This document shows positions 14,927-21,673 of a DNA stretch of 45,687 nucleotides, piece after piece (position 1 is the stretch's first letter; every line of letters begins with the position of its first letter). This DNA is from a virus. Location of the stretch: positions 1 through 45,687 of the IMG/VR virus record IMGVR_UViG_3300033143_003961; one strand, 5' to 3'. Under the pieces are notes generated by a model that was not told the origin of the DNA, ran no database searches, and saw only the letters and a list, made by a program, of their open reading frames with translations. The position numbers were made by a program, and so were the translations under genes.

Positions 14927-15262
14927 ATGATTGAGAAAATAATAGAAAATTCTGTATCAATGATAGGAAAGTATTATATAGACTTTTTAGTGTCTTATAA
15001 TATTCTTGGACAAAGTCAGAAAGTACTAATTGAGTGCGATAGCCAACAATGGCATGAAACAACGGAAGATCAAAGACGTTACGAGAAATCAAGAGATAGA
15101 TATTTATTAAAGAAAGGGTATAAAGTATTCCATTATACTGGTAAAGAAATAATTAATAATCCTTATATAGTTGCATGTGAAGTATTAGAACATTTAACAG
15201 GAGAAAAAGAATTAATTGGTTATTTTTTAAATTATAATAATTGTGAGAGTTATAATGTCTAA
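14927..15262 (+). CDS. DUF559/Vsr-like PD-(D/E)xK endonuclease
   Basis: 111 residues from ATG 14927 (GTGAGG site). YYIDFLVSYNILGQSQKVLIECDSQQWHETTEDQRRYEKSRDRYLLKKGYKVFHYTGKEI has the core of the DUF559 family: Asp in YIDF, E-x-D after strand 2, WHE, an Arg-rich helix and the closing strand with YTG.EI. Shorter than most relatives, so just the catalytic core. It may cut branched or host DNA; exact substrate unknown. Confidence 0.75.
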   Translation: MIEKIIENSVSMIGKYYIDFLVSYNILGQSQKVLIECDSQQWHETTEDQRRYEKSRDRYLLKKGYKVFHYTGKEIINNPYIVACEVLEHLTGEKELIGYFLNYNNCESYNV

Positions 15263-15974
15263 GCGTATGATTCATAGCAATATAACGACTTCAGAAAAGT
15301 TTGCAAATATAAGTTATGAAGCAGAGGTTTTGTATACAAGACTATTAATATTCTCAGATGACTACGGAAATGTTAGAGGTGCAACTGGTTATGTTAAAGA
15401 CTTATGTTTCCCGCGAGACAAAAAACAACCATTAAGCTATCAAAAAGTAGAAAAATTAATAAAAGAATTACAAGATGTTCGGTTATTAATATTATATATA
15501 ATTGATAGTGTTCAGTATTTACATTTTAATAGATTTGAAGACTTTCAAAAATTAAGAAAAGACAGATTAAAAAAAACTGATATTCCTTGCTATGACTGCT
15601 TGCGGTCAAATGCCCGTCAAATGCCCGTCAAATGCCCGCATGAAGTAGAAGTAGAAGTAGAAGTAGAAGTAGAAGTAGAAGATAAATATAAACCAGACTT
15701 TGAATTTATATGGAAACAATATCCATCTAATCGAAGAGTTAAGAAAAAAGATTGCAATAATATATTCAATAAATATTGTACTACCGAAGAAAAAGAGAAT
15801 AAATTTATTACTGCATTTTATAATTACTATCATTCTGATAATTTTACTAAAGGTTATGTTATGAATTCTGATAAATTTTTTAAAGATTGGGAAACTTATT
15901 TAGATTATGACAATTCAAATATAGCTATAAGCACAAGTCAAGAAAATAAGTCTAAAGGTCACAAACTATCGTGA
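15255..15974 (+). CDS. Replisome organiser / replication initiator
   Basis: 239 residues from ATG 15255 (an in-frame GTG lies 12 nt earlier). Residues 1-95 resemble the winged-helix N-domain of phage replisome organisers (SYEAEVLYTRLLIFSDDYGNVRG...FQKLRKDRLKK). Residues about 117-145 contain DNA repeats translated as QMPVKCPHEVEVEV..., and the C-terminal domain (FIWKQYPSNRRVKKKDCNNIFNKY...FKDWETYLD) is typical of these initiators. It overlaps the helicase gene by 4 nt, as initiators and loaders often do. Confidence 0.75.
   Translation: MSKRMIHSNITTSEKFANISYEAEVLYTRLLIFSDDYGNVRGATGYVKDLCFPRDKKQPLSYQKVEKLIKELQDVRLLILYIIDSVQYLHFNRFEDFQKLRKDRLKKTDIPCYDCLRSNARQMPVKCPHEVEVEVEVEVEVEDKYKPDFEFIWKQYPSNRRVKKKDCNNIFNKYCTTEEKENKFITAFYNYYHSDNFTKGYVMNSDKFFKDWETYLDYDNSNIAISTSQENKSKGHKLS
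15605..15637 (+). repeat. Three 11-bp direct repeats, iteron candidate
   Basis: GTCAAATGCCC occurs three times in perfect tandem inside the initiator gene. The unit is GC-richer than its surroundings. Phage initiators of this kind often bind iterons inside their own gene, so this may be the origin. Confidence 0.8.
15642..15677 (+). repeat. Hexamer GAAGTA repeated six times
   Basis: Perfect tandem array, encoding alternating Glu-Val, four bases after the 11-bp repeats. A purine-rich tract with one strand rich in A/G, prone to slippage; length change would stay in frame. Confidence 0.9.
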
Positions 15975-17119
15975 GAAATCTTACAGAATACGAAAGAATG
16001 TTTCTGGGTGGATTAGCAGGTTATCCAGAGCTAATATACTGTTTTGATGATTTAGATATTAATCATTTTGTTAGTAAGTACGGATTTTTAATCTATGATG
16101 GATTACGAAAAGCAGAGTTTGACGAAATAAAAAAACATGGAATTTATGGAATTATAATAAAAATAAAACAAAAAAAGCTAATAAACCAAAAAGAATTTGA
16201 ATTTGCTTTAAATAATTATGATTTATTGGATATTCATTTAACGACAAATAATATTGAATTATCTTATCAGAAAATAAAAGATGAACGTAATAAATTTAGT
16301 TTGATTTCTAAAATCAATAATATAAATATTCAAAACTTAGAGATTACAGAAATTATTAAAATATTAACTGAGACAATAACTAAGTACGATAATATGGGTA
16401 GTGATACATATTTCCCTACATCACTAAGCGATATTGATAAAACTAAAAACATGATAAAGCCGTGTGGTGTTATTACTGGGCTTTCTAGTATCGATAACAT
16501 CGTTAAATTTGAGAAAAATACATTTTGTGTTATTGCTGCAAGACCATTTCAAGGAAAAACAACTTTTGCATGCAAGATCGCAATGGAAAATACTTACAAA
16601 AAGAAGGTATTATTTTTTTCTGCTGAAATGACGAAACACCAACTGGCTTATAAGATGAGATATTACGGAATGAATTACAAAAGAGAAAACTTATTAATCG
16701 TATATAGCCCGAAACTAGACTTTCTCTTAATCGCAAGAACTATTAAAAAAGTATCTCCTGATGTTATTATTATTGACCAATTGAATAAGATTAAAGATTT
16801 AGGAAAAACGGAATATGAACGATTTTCTAATGTTTCAGTTAAGTTAAAAGTGTTAGCGGGAGAGATAGAGGTTCCTATTATTTGCTTGGCGCAGATAAAT
16901 AGATCAGCAGAAAACAAGAGACCATATCTATACAACATTAAAGGTTCGGGCGGGGTCGAAGAAGAATCTGACGTTGTAATGATTTTGCATATTGAAGATG
17001 AGAGGAGGGAAAACAATCTAACAACAATACATATCGACAAGAACAGGACGTTTAATAATAAAATAGGTTACGAAGATTTAAGATTTTATCCTGACACAAA
17101 CTTTTACGAGGTGAAATAG
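15971..17119 (+). CDS. DnaB-like replicative helicase
   Basis: 382 residues, GTG start overlapping the initiator stop (GTGA), AAAGGTC site. The N-domain is about 140 residues of helices. The RecA-like core has GVITGLSSID, Walker A AARPFQGKTTFACKIA (about 190-200; usual ARPSMGKT), FFSAEM, Walker B DVIIIDQLNKI (about 264), and LAQINRSAENKRPYL...GVEEESDVVMIL, and it ends DKNRTFNNKIG. Shorter than cellular DnaB. It unwinds the fork, probably loaded by the adjacent initiator, with host primase and polymerase. Confidence 0.88.
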   Translation: MRNLTEYERMFLGGLAGYPELIYCFDDLDINHFVSKYGFLIYDGLRKAEFDEIKKHGIYGIIIKIKQKKLINQKEFEFALNNYDLLDIHLTTNNIELSYQKIKDERNKFSLISKINNINIQNLEITEIIKILTETITKYDNMGSDTYFPTSLSDIDKTKNMIKPCGVITGLSSIDNIVKFEKNTFCVIAARPFQGKTTFACKIAMENTYKKKVLFFSAEMTKHQLAYKMRYYGMNYKRENLLIVYSPKLDFLLIARTIKKVSPDVIIIDQLNKIKDLGKTEYERFSNVSVKLKVLAGEIEVPIICLAQINRSAENKRPYLYNIKGSGGVEEESDVVMILHIEDERRENNLTTIHIDKNRTFNNKIGYEDLRFYPDTNFYEVK

Positions 17120-17177
17120 AAGATCCGGGAGATGAAAGAGCAGATGCAGAAATAAAAAATAAGGGAGATGAATAAAA

Positions 17178-17384
17178 ATGAAATTTTACGACGGGAAAAT
17201 GCCAAAAGAAGGCGATTTAATGTTATATACAGTACACAATAATCATCTACATTTCGTTAATTTATCAGAGGATCAAAAAAAATTGATATTGCAAACGTTA
17301 GACAGGCTTAACGAGAAGATTATGGTATTTCAAGAATCTGAAATGGAAATAGATATTGAATTAATGAAAGGGGCAGAAAAATGA
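17178..17384 (+). CDS. Small hypothetical protein (68 aa)
   Basis: ATG behind AAGGGAGATG. MKFYDGKMPKEGDLMLYTVHNNHLHFVNLSEDQKKLILQTLDRL has a conserved-looking N-terminus and ends MKGAEK, where the DNA doubles as the ribosome site of the next gene. ATGA overlap with YopX. Not recognised. Confidence 0.7.
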   Translation: MKFYDGKMPKEGDLMLYTVHNNHLHFVNLSEDQKKLILQTLDRLNEKIMVFQESEMEIDIELMKGAEK

Positions 17385-17842
17385 AAATTAAATTCAGGGC
17401 ATGGGATGAACAAAACAAAATAATGCATAGTGATTTCCAGTTTATCAAGACCGGTGATGAGGGTAATGACTGGATTCTATTTGTATCAGACAAACAACCA
17501 ATTTCTGATTATGACGTATGGACTAAAAATCCATATTTTTCACAGCAATTAAAGATTATGCAAGAAATTCAAGTATATAAAGAAAAAATGTATATTGGAG
17601 ATATAGTTAATATTACGATTGATGGATATTTGGAAATTGGTGGAATGACATTCGATACAGAAGAGCCAGAAAAACATCGTGGAGTAATAATATATTCTTC
17701 TGATTATTATGCTTATGGGATTGATTTTAGTGATGGTTGTTTCATGTATTTATCAACGATAGAATGCGACGAAGTTTCAGATATTGAAGTAATAGGCAAT
17801 ATTTATGAAAATCGAGAACTTTGGAAAGGGGTAGAAAAATGA
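17381..17842 (+). CDS. YopX family protein
   Basis: 153 residues. The family opening KIKFRAWDEQNKIMH and ending IEVIGNIYENREL are clear, with the middle beta-rich barrel (MYIGDIVNITIDGYLEIGG). YopX proteins are common in phages of Firmicutes and relatives; their function is unknown. ATGA overlaps both upstream and downstream, and the 3' end (GGAAAGGGGTAGAAAAATG) serves as the next ribosome site. Confidence 0.85.
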   Translation: MKIKFRAWDEQNKIMHSDFQFIKTGDEGNDWILFVSDKQPISDYDVWTKNPYFSQQLKIMQEIQVYKEKMYIGDIVNITIDGYLEIGGMTFDTEEPEKHRGVIIYSSDYYAYGIDFSDGCFMYLSTIECDEVSDIEVIGNIYENRELWKGVEK

Positions 17843-18570
17843 ACACTGGAGACAGAAACACTGGAGACAGAAACACTGGAAATAAAAATACTGGAGATAT
17901 GAACATTGGAGACATGAACACTGGGTATAAAAACACTGGAAACATGAACACTGGAAACATGAACACTGGAGATATGAACATTGGAAACATGAACACTGGA
18001 GACCTGAATACTGGATATAGAAATACTGGGTATAGAAACACTGGAGACATGAACACTGGAAATATGAACACTGGAGATATGAACACTGGGAATAGAAATA
18101 CTGGGTATAAAAATACTGGGTATAGAAACACTGGAGACATGAACACTGGAAATATGAACACTGGAGATATGAACACTGGAAACATGAACACTGGGAACTG
18201 GAACACTGGAAACTGGAACACTGGATACATGAACACAATAACATCAGATGAGTGTTTAATTTTCAATAAAAAAAGTAGTCGTAAAAAATGGGAACAAACA
18301 AATAAGCCTAGTTGGATATATGTCTCCTTAACTGTATGGGTCTCTGAAAAAAACATGACAGACAAAGAAAAAGAAGCATATCCAAGCTATGTAACAGTTG
18401 GCGGGTATCTGAAGATATTTTCAAGTTTGGAACATGCTTATATTGAATCGTGGGAAAAAGCTAGTGAAGAAGATAGAAAGCTGACTTTTAATTTGCCGAA
18501 TTTTGATATAGATATTTTTGAGGAGATATTTGGGTTTAAACCAATAATGAAAGGGGTAGAAAATGAATAA
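17839..18570 (+). CDS. NTG pentapeptide-repeat protein
   Basis: 243 residues from ATG 17839. Residues 2-131 are 26 uninterrupted pentapeptides N-[TI]-G-[DNY]-x, then a C-domain about 110 residues long with conserved-looking patterns (FNKKSSRKKW, PSWIYVSLTVWVSEKNMTDKEKEAYPSYVTVGGYLK, LPNFDIDIFEEIFGFKP). Such repeats build a right-handed beta-solenoid; I recall the same repeat plus C-domain pairing in other phages. The repeats are not the A(D/N)LxF type of gyrase-mimicking Qnr. Function unknown; binding or scaffold role possible. Confidence 0.85.
   Translation: MNTGDRNTGDRNTGNKNTGDMNIGDMNTGYKNTGNMNTGNMNTGDMNIGNMNTGDLNTGYRNTGYRNTGDMNTGNMNTGDMNTGNRNTGYKNTGYRNTGDMNTGNMNTGDMNTGNMNTGNWNTGNWNTGYMNTITSDECLIFNKKSSRKKWEQTNKPSWIYVSLTVWVSEKNMTDKEKEAYPSYVTVGGYLKIFSSLEHAYIESWEKASEEDRKLTFNLPNFDIDIFEEIFGFKPIMKGVENE
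17842..18231 (+). repeat. 26 tandem 15-bp units
   Basis: Each unit reads AAC-A(C/T)T-GG(A/G)-NNN-NNN. Synonymous and fourth/fifth-codon changes vary, yet blocks repeat (the DM-NM-DM run appears twice), suggesting growth by unequal exchange. Confidence 0.95.
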
Positions 18571-18901
18571 ACAAGAGATACTGAAAAAGTTTGAAGAAAA
18601 GTTTAGATGTATTCAATATGGTTGTGATAATCATGGAAATATAAAATCAATTGGAAGTAATGGTGAACCAGAACAACGACAATGTCAATTCTGCTATGAA
18701 TACCTAATTCCAATGTCCCGATTTATATCTGACTTAATAGACGAAGCCAATAACGCGAAAGAAAAAGCGATTAAGATAGGATTCGATACATTTGAATTTA
18801 GAATAAATTGTAATACGGTAATAAGTGAGTTATATGGTTGGAAAAATATTCTTGAGTATTCAAAAGAACAAGTATTACAGCAATTAAATAAGGCGGGTTA
18901 A
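18563..18901 (+). CDS. Hypothetical protein with Cys pairs
   Basis: 112 residues, GAAAGGGGTAGAAAATG site, overlapping the previous gene by 8 nt. FRCIQYGCDNHGNIKSIGSNGEPEQRQCQFCYEY has C-x4-C and C-x2-C, likely zinc; a helical C-terminus follows. Its segment MSRFISDLIDEANN is duplicated in the next ORF. Function unknown. Confidence 0.7.
   Translation: MNKQEILKKFEEKFRCIQYGCDNHGNIKSIGSNGEPEQRQCQFCYEYLIPMSRFISDLIDEANNAKEKAIKIGFDTFEFRINCNTVISELYGWKNILEYSKEQVLQQLNKAG
18699..18755 (+). repeat. 57-bp direct repeat, first copy
   Basis: Identical to 18904-18960 by eye; lies inside the Cys-pair gene and encodes LIPMSRFISDLIDEANN. Period 205 bp. Confidence 0.9.
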
Positions 18902-18903
18902 GA

Positions 18904-18960
18904 AATACCTAATTCCAATGTCCCGATTTATATCTGACTTAATAGACGAAGCCAATAACG
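18904..18960 (+). repeat. 57-bp direct repeat, second copy
   Basis: Second copy just after the stop of the Cys-pair gene. It supplies the start of the 67-aa ORF and is followed by a further small tandem duplication (GCCAATAACGAGAA twice). Confidence 0.9.
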
Positions 18961-19121
18961 AGAAAGCCAATAACGAGAATGAAAAAGCGATTAAAGAAAT
19001 AATTGGATTCATAGCCGATCAAGATTCTATTATTGATAGCACTTATAAAACTTATGAATTATTGCAAAGCGATATTGAATATCTGAAATCTAAATACTTG
19101 GAAAAGAGGATTAGAAATTGA
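18918..19121 (+). CDS. Fragment or new gene made by partial duplication
   Basis: 67 residues whose first 14 copy an internal part of the upstream protein. No Shine-Dalgarno at normal distance; the ATG corresponds to an internal Met of the parent. The remainder (EIIGFIADQDSIIDSTYKTYELLQSDIEYLKSKYLEK) is coiled coil. Either a remnant of a larger lost gene tail or a gene translated by reinitiation from the stop 17 nt upstream. Confidence 0.4.
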   Translation: MSRFISDLIDEANNEKANNENEKAIKEIIGFIADQDSIIDSTYKTYELLQSDIEYLKSKYLEKRIRN

Positions 19122-19136
19122 AAAGGAGGATTAGAG

Positions 19137-19436
19137 ATGAGATGGCATGAAGCATTAATAGCAGATCAGAGGTGTTTATTATGGATAAACTTATGCTTAC
19201 ATCGGCGAAATGTCTGTTACATAAAGAAGGGACATGATGGCTGGTTTCTTCTAGGAATGTATGAAGAAAAAGGCAAACAAATGAGCTATCATTGCCCGAA
19301 TAAATACCTAAGATTAGTCAAGGGGAAAATAAAAATAAATAATCTTGTTGAAGGAGATGGTCATACATCAAAAGACGTGGTTGAGAGATTGGAAGAGTTT
19401 GCATTATCATGGCTAGATTATAATAAGGAGGGTTAA
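19137..19436 (+). CDS. Hypothetical protein (99 aa)
   Basis: ATG behind AAAAGGAGG. Cys/Trp-rich start (MRWHEALIADQRCLLWINLCLHRRN), then HDGWFLLGMYEEKG beta strands and a C-terminal helix. Not recognised. Ends NKEG with the next gene's AAGGAGGG in the codons. Confidence 0.65.
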   Translation: MRWHEALIADQRCLLWINLCLHRRNVCYIKKGHDGWFLLGMYEEKGKQMSYHCPNKYLRLVKGKIKINNLVEGDGHTSKDVVERLEEFALSWLDYNKEG

Positions 19437-19440
19437 GATT

Positions 19441-19617
19441 ATGGAAAACAAGAAACAATCACATATAGAAGCAGAGGCATACACAAATATAAGCAAGGAA
19501 CGACTAATTTATATTGCTGGATATACTTCTTGTATCAAAAACTTAAGACAATGGCTGCAAGATAATCAAGATGAACATATTAGTGCGATATATAATTTTA
19601 TTGAAAGTGAAGAGTGA
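19441..19617 (+). CDS. Small hypothetical protein (58 aa)
   Basis: ATG with AAGGAGGG 7 nt upstream. MENKKQSHIEAEAYTNISKERLIYIAGYTSCIKNLRQWLQDNQDEHISAIYNFIESEE is helical and acidic at the end. Unknown. Confidence 0.65.
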   Translation: MENKKQSHIEAEAYTNISKERLIYIAGYTSCIKNLRQWLQDNQDEHISAIYNFIESEE

Positions 19618-19619
19618 AT

Positions 19620-19910
19620 ATGAAACAAAGAATAACAATAAAAAACTATGAAAAACATAAATGCGATAAATGCGGAGAACCATTATTGTTAATGTACGGA
19701 TGCGGGTGGGATTATGATCGTGTTATTTGTTCTAAGTCTGGTTGTGATTTTGAAGTAGAGTACGAAACAAGCACTACTCCACCATCGTGCTATTTCTGTA
19801 TATATAGCGAGCAACCAATTTGCATTAAAAAGCTACATTGCTTTAAACATGATAAATTGGTAAATGAAGCTGATATTTGCAAAGATTTTAAATCAGAAAG
19901 TGAGGAATAA
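19620..19910 (+). CDS. Cys-rich zinc-ribbon-like protein
   Basis: 97 residues from ATG 19620 (an in-frame GTG lies 6 nt before). Eight or more Cys in pairs: KCDKCGEPLLLMYGCGW, VICSKSGCDF, SCYFCIYSEQPICIKKLHC. Two metal sites are likely, perhaps with nucleic-acid binding. Same cassette style as its neighbours. Confidence 0.65.
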   Translation: MKQRITIKNYEKHKCDKCGEPLLLMYGCGWDYDRVICSKSGCDFEVEYETSTTPPSCYFCIYSEQPICIKKLHCFKHDKLVNEADICKDFKSESEE

Positions 19911-19912
19911 AT

Positions 19913-20017
19913 ATGGCTGAATATATATTATGGGGCACAGTTTATTGTTTTGTGTTTTATGTTGGATCTTTATTAGGAAGTGGTAAAATAAAAGGAGAAA
20001 GTAATGAAAATAATTGA
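19913..20017 (+). CDS. Tiny membrane protein (34 aa)
   Basis: ATG with GAGG upstream. MAEYILWGTVYCFVFYVGSLLGSG is one membrane helix; the hydrophilic tail KIKGESNENN overlaps the next gene's AAAGGAG site and start. Confidence 0.5.
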   Translation: MAEYILWGTVYCFVFYVGSLLGSGKIKGESNENN

Positions 20018-20147
20018 ACTAGATGCGATTATTGCTAAGTTAAGAGAATTTAAAGAACATGCAATGATATATAATGGAAGTTTAGACTATGAAATAGAAG
20101 AATATATAGAAGAATTGACAAAAAAAATCAAGCAGGGTTTATTTTGA
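20004..20147 (+). CDS. Small hypothetical protein (47 aa)
   Basis: Excellent AAAGGAGAAAGTAATG start. MKIIELDAIIAKLREFKEHAMIYNGSLDYEIEEYIEELTKKIKQGLF is amphipathic helix. Unknown. Confidence 0.65.
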   Translation: MKIIELDAIIAKLREFKEHAMIYNGSLDYEIEEYIEELTKKIKQGLF

Positions 20148-20281
20148 AATATATTCCGATAATATCAATAATTTTAAACTTAGTATATATACTGGCTTAT
20201 GTTTTTATTAAAGATTACGTTAGAGCTCTCTATTGGGCTTCTGCTGCAACCTTGACAACATGTACAATTTTTATGAGGTGA
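20144..20281 (+). CDS. Small membrane protein, TTG start
   Basis: 45 residues from TTG 20144 overlapping the upstream stop, AGCAGGG site. Hydrophobic run PIISIILNLVYILAYVFI, then a second weaker hydrophobic part (ALYWASAATLTTCTIF). A two-helix membrane protein is likely; no function visible. Confidence 0.5.
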   Translation: MKYIPIISIILNLVYILAYVFIKDYVRALYWASAATLTTCTIFMR

Positions 20282-20285
20282 TACT

Positions 20286-20483
20286 ATGCATAAATGCGAG
20301 ATAAAGCCATATCGAAAATATAATAGCGACAGAAAAAAGATCGGATTCTATATCGAAGAGACGTTATACAACATGATGTTAGAGATATGCGGGGAAGAAG
20401 ATTTATATATGACCGAGTATCTTAATTTATTAATAACAAGAGACGTTGCAGAAAGATTAATGCAAGGGAAGAAAAGGTTATAA
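20286..20483 (+). CDS. Ribbon-helix-helix-like protein
   Basis: 65 residues, GAGGTGAT site. KKIGFYIEETLYNMMLEICGEEDLYMTEYLNLLITRDVAERL has the strand-helix-helix spacing of small RHH regulators, with a basic N-arm. Candidate DNA-binding repressor, possibly for the operators near 12520; that link is only inference. Confidence 0.6.
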   Translation: MHKCEIKPYRKYNSDRKKIGFYIEETLYNMMLEICGEEDLYMTEYLNLLITRDVAERLMQGKKRL

Positions 20484-20486
20484 AAA

Positions 20487-20954
20487 ATGGAAATAATGAC
20501 AACAGCAGAATATAGAAAAAAGCTAGGATTGCCAGCTAGTCAAACAGAAACGATGAGTTCAGAAGAATATCAACGGATTTTATCTGGTGAAGCCGAAAAG
20601 GTTAAACGAAACAAATATGGAAATAAAAAAACAGAAGTAGATAATATTTTATTTGACTCAAAATTTGAAAGTGAATTCTATCAGGAACTAAAGGCACTTG
20701 AAAAAATGGGTTTAATTTGGGATCTAAAATTACAACACGTTTTTCATATATTAGATAAATTTGAGTATCAAGGGAAAAAATATCAAGGCATTAAATATTT
20801 AGCAGATTTTACGTTTATGGAAGCTGAAAACACCAAGCTTGTTGTAGTTGATGTTAAAGGGTTTTGTAATAATATTTATAAATTAAAAAAGAAACTATTA
20901 TTAGCTAAATTCGGTCATGCAATTATCTTTAGAGAGATTAAACGAAAGGGGTGA
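20487..20954 (+). CDS. DUF1064-like phage nuclease
   Basis: 155 residues. RNKYGNKKTEVDNILFDSKFESEFYQELKALEKMGLIWDLKLQHVFHI...YLADFTFME...LVVVDVKGF...YKLKKKLL matches the DUF1064 pattern: NKYG, FDSKxE, Q in the second strand, Y-x-ADF, D-V-K. The E/D-x-K arrangement is that of a PD-(D/E)xK fold. Probably a Holliday junction resolvase-type or branch-cutting enzyme acting with the recombination genes downstream. Confidence 0.8.
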   Translation: MEIMTTAEYRKKLGLPASQTETMSSEEYQRILSGEAEKVKRNKYGNKKTEVDNILFDSKFESEFYQELKALEKMGLIWDLKLQHVFHILDKFEYQGKKYQGIKYLADFTFMEAENTKLVVVDVKGFCNNIYKLKKKLLLAKFGHAIIFREIKRKG

Positions 20955-20958
20955 TTTA

Positions 20959-21126
20959 ATTATCAGATGTCATAAGTGCGATAAATTTATTGTTTGCGGT
21001 GAAGAATACCGCAATCTACCGGATGGGTCACAAGTCCACCGAAAATGCGAAAGAGAGGAAAATAAAAATCTTAAATCCAGGGAAAATATTAGAATTAGCG
21101 AAAAAAAATGGATACGAAACTGTTGA
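20959..21126 (+). CDS. Small LIM/zinc-finger-like protein, unusual start
   Basis: The protein part IIRCHKCDKFIVCGEEYRNLPDGSQVHRKCE is a clear four-metal-ligand finger. The only ATG in frame (20917) lies inside DUF1064 and lacks a ribosome site. A perfect AAAGGGG stands 8 nt before an ATT at 20959, so I set the start there. After residue 30 the frame continues 25 residues without pattern, overlapping the next gene. Confidence 0.55.
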   Translation: MIRCHKCDKFIVCGEEYRNLPDGSQVHRKCEREENKNLKSRENIRISEKKWIRNC

Positions 21127-21673
21127 TTGGGATGAAACCAATAGCACTCTTTTATTCAAAAAAGAAAAAACCCTTATCTCCGTATATTATAAAAAAGAAT
21201 CTGTTGTTACAATAATAACTCACCCAATAAAAGGGAGAAGCAAGCTTGTTAGAAAAAACGTAACAATAAATGACTTAAATAAAATATTCTTAAATCCAAG
21301 AGTACATACAGGAAAAGGAAATGGGAGTGAAAAAATGGTAATGTTAAATTATAAAAATAAAAAATATTCTGGAAGAAAATTAGCAAGATTATTAGAAAAA
21401 GAACACGCAAAATATAGAAAATTATTGTTTGATGAATTTTTTAAAAAAAGGGAGGTGAATATTAAGTTTCAATACGCATTTCATAAAAACTCTAATTTTG
21501 AGATCGAAAGGATTGATATGTTTTTAAAAAAAGATTTATTCTTTTGCGTATATTTAAAAGATGAATTTTGTATAACAACTGTTGATCCACAGATTTTTAT
21601 CTTAAAAACTATGACGGATTATGACAAAATGCAAGAAAAATTAAAGGAGAAAAAAAATGACACAGCAAAATAA
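21062..21673 (+). CDS. Hypothetical protein (about 203 aa), start uncertain
   Basis: The frame is open from about 20990. The patterned part begins at KILNPGKILELAKKNGYETVDWDETNSTLLFKKEK and runs to NPRVHTGKG, a compact N-domain; then an apparent second domain (MVMLNYKNKKYSGRKLARLLEKEH...). No ATG/GTG/TTG sits at the natural start: ATA 21062 follows GAGAGG closely; ATG 21022 lacks a site. A +1 shift from the zinc-finger frame is another reading. ATG 21335 with GGGAGTG could also start the second part as a separate gene. Confidence 0.55.
   Translation: MKILNPGKILELAKKNGYETVDWDETNSTLLFKKEKTLISVYYKKESVVTIITHPIKGRSKLVRKNVTINDLNKIFLNPRVHTGKGNGSEKMVMLNYKNKKYSGRKLARLLEKEHAKYRKLLFDEFFKKREVNIKFQYAFHKNSNFEIERIDMFLKKDLFFCVYLKDEFCITTVDPQIFILKTMTDYDKMQEKLKEKKNDTAK

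Noticed and set aside
17842-18231. CRISPR array
   Set aside because: The 15-bp period has no spacers, is in frame and encodes a pentapeptide; no cas genes.
17742-18365. Long minus-strand ORFs over the NTG array (Phe-Pro-Val and Cys-Ser-Ser repeats)
   Set aside because: They are the mirror of the 15-bp repeat in other frames; no ribosome site, and flanking genes are all rightward and coupled.
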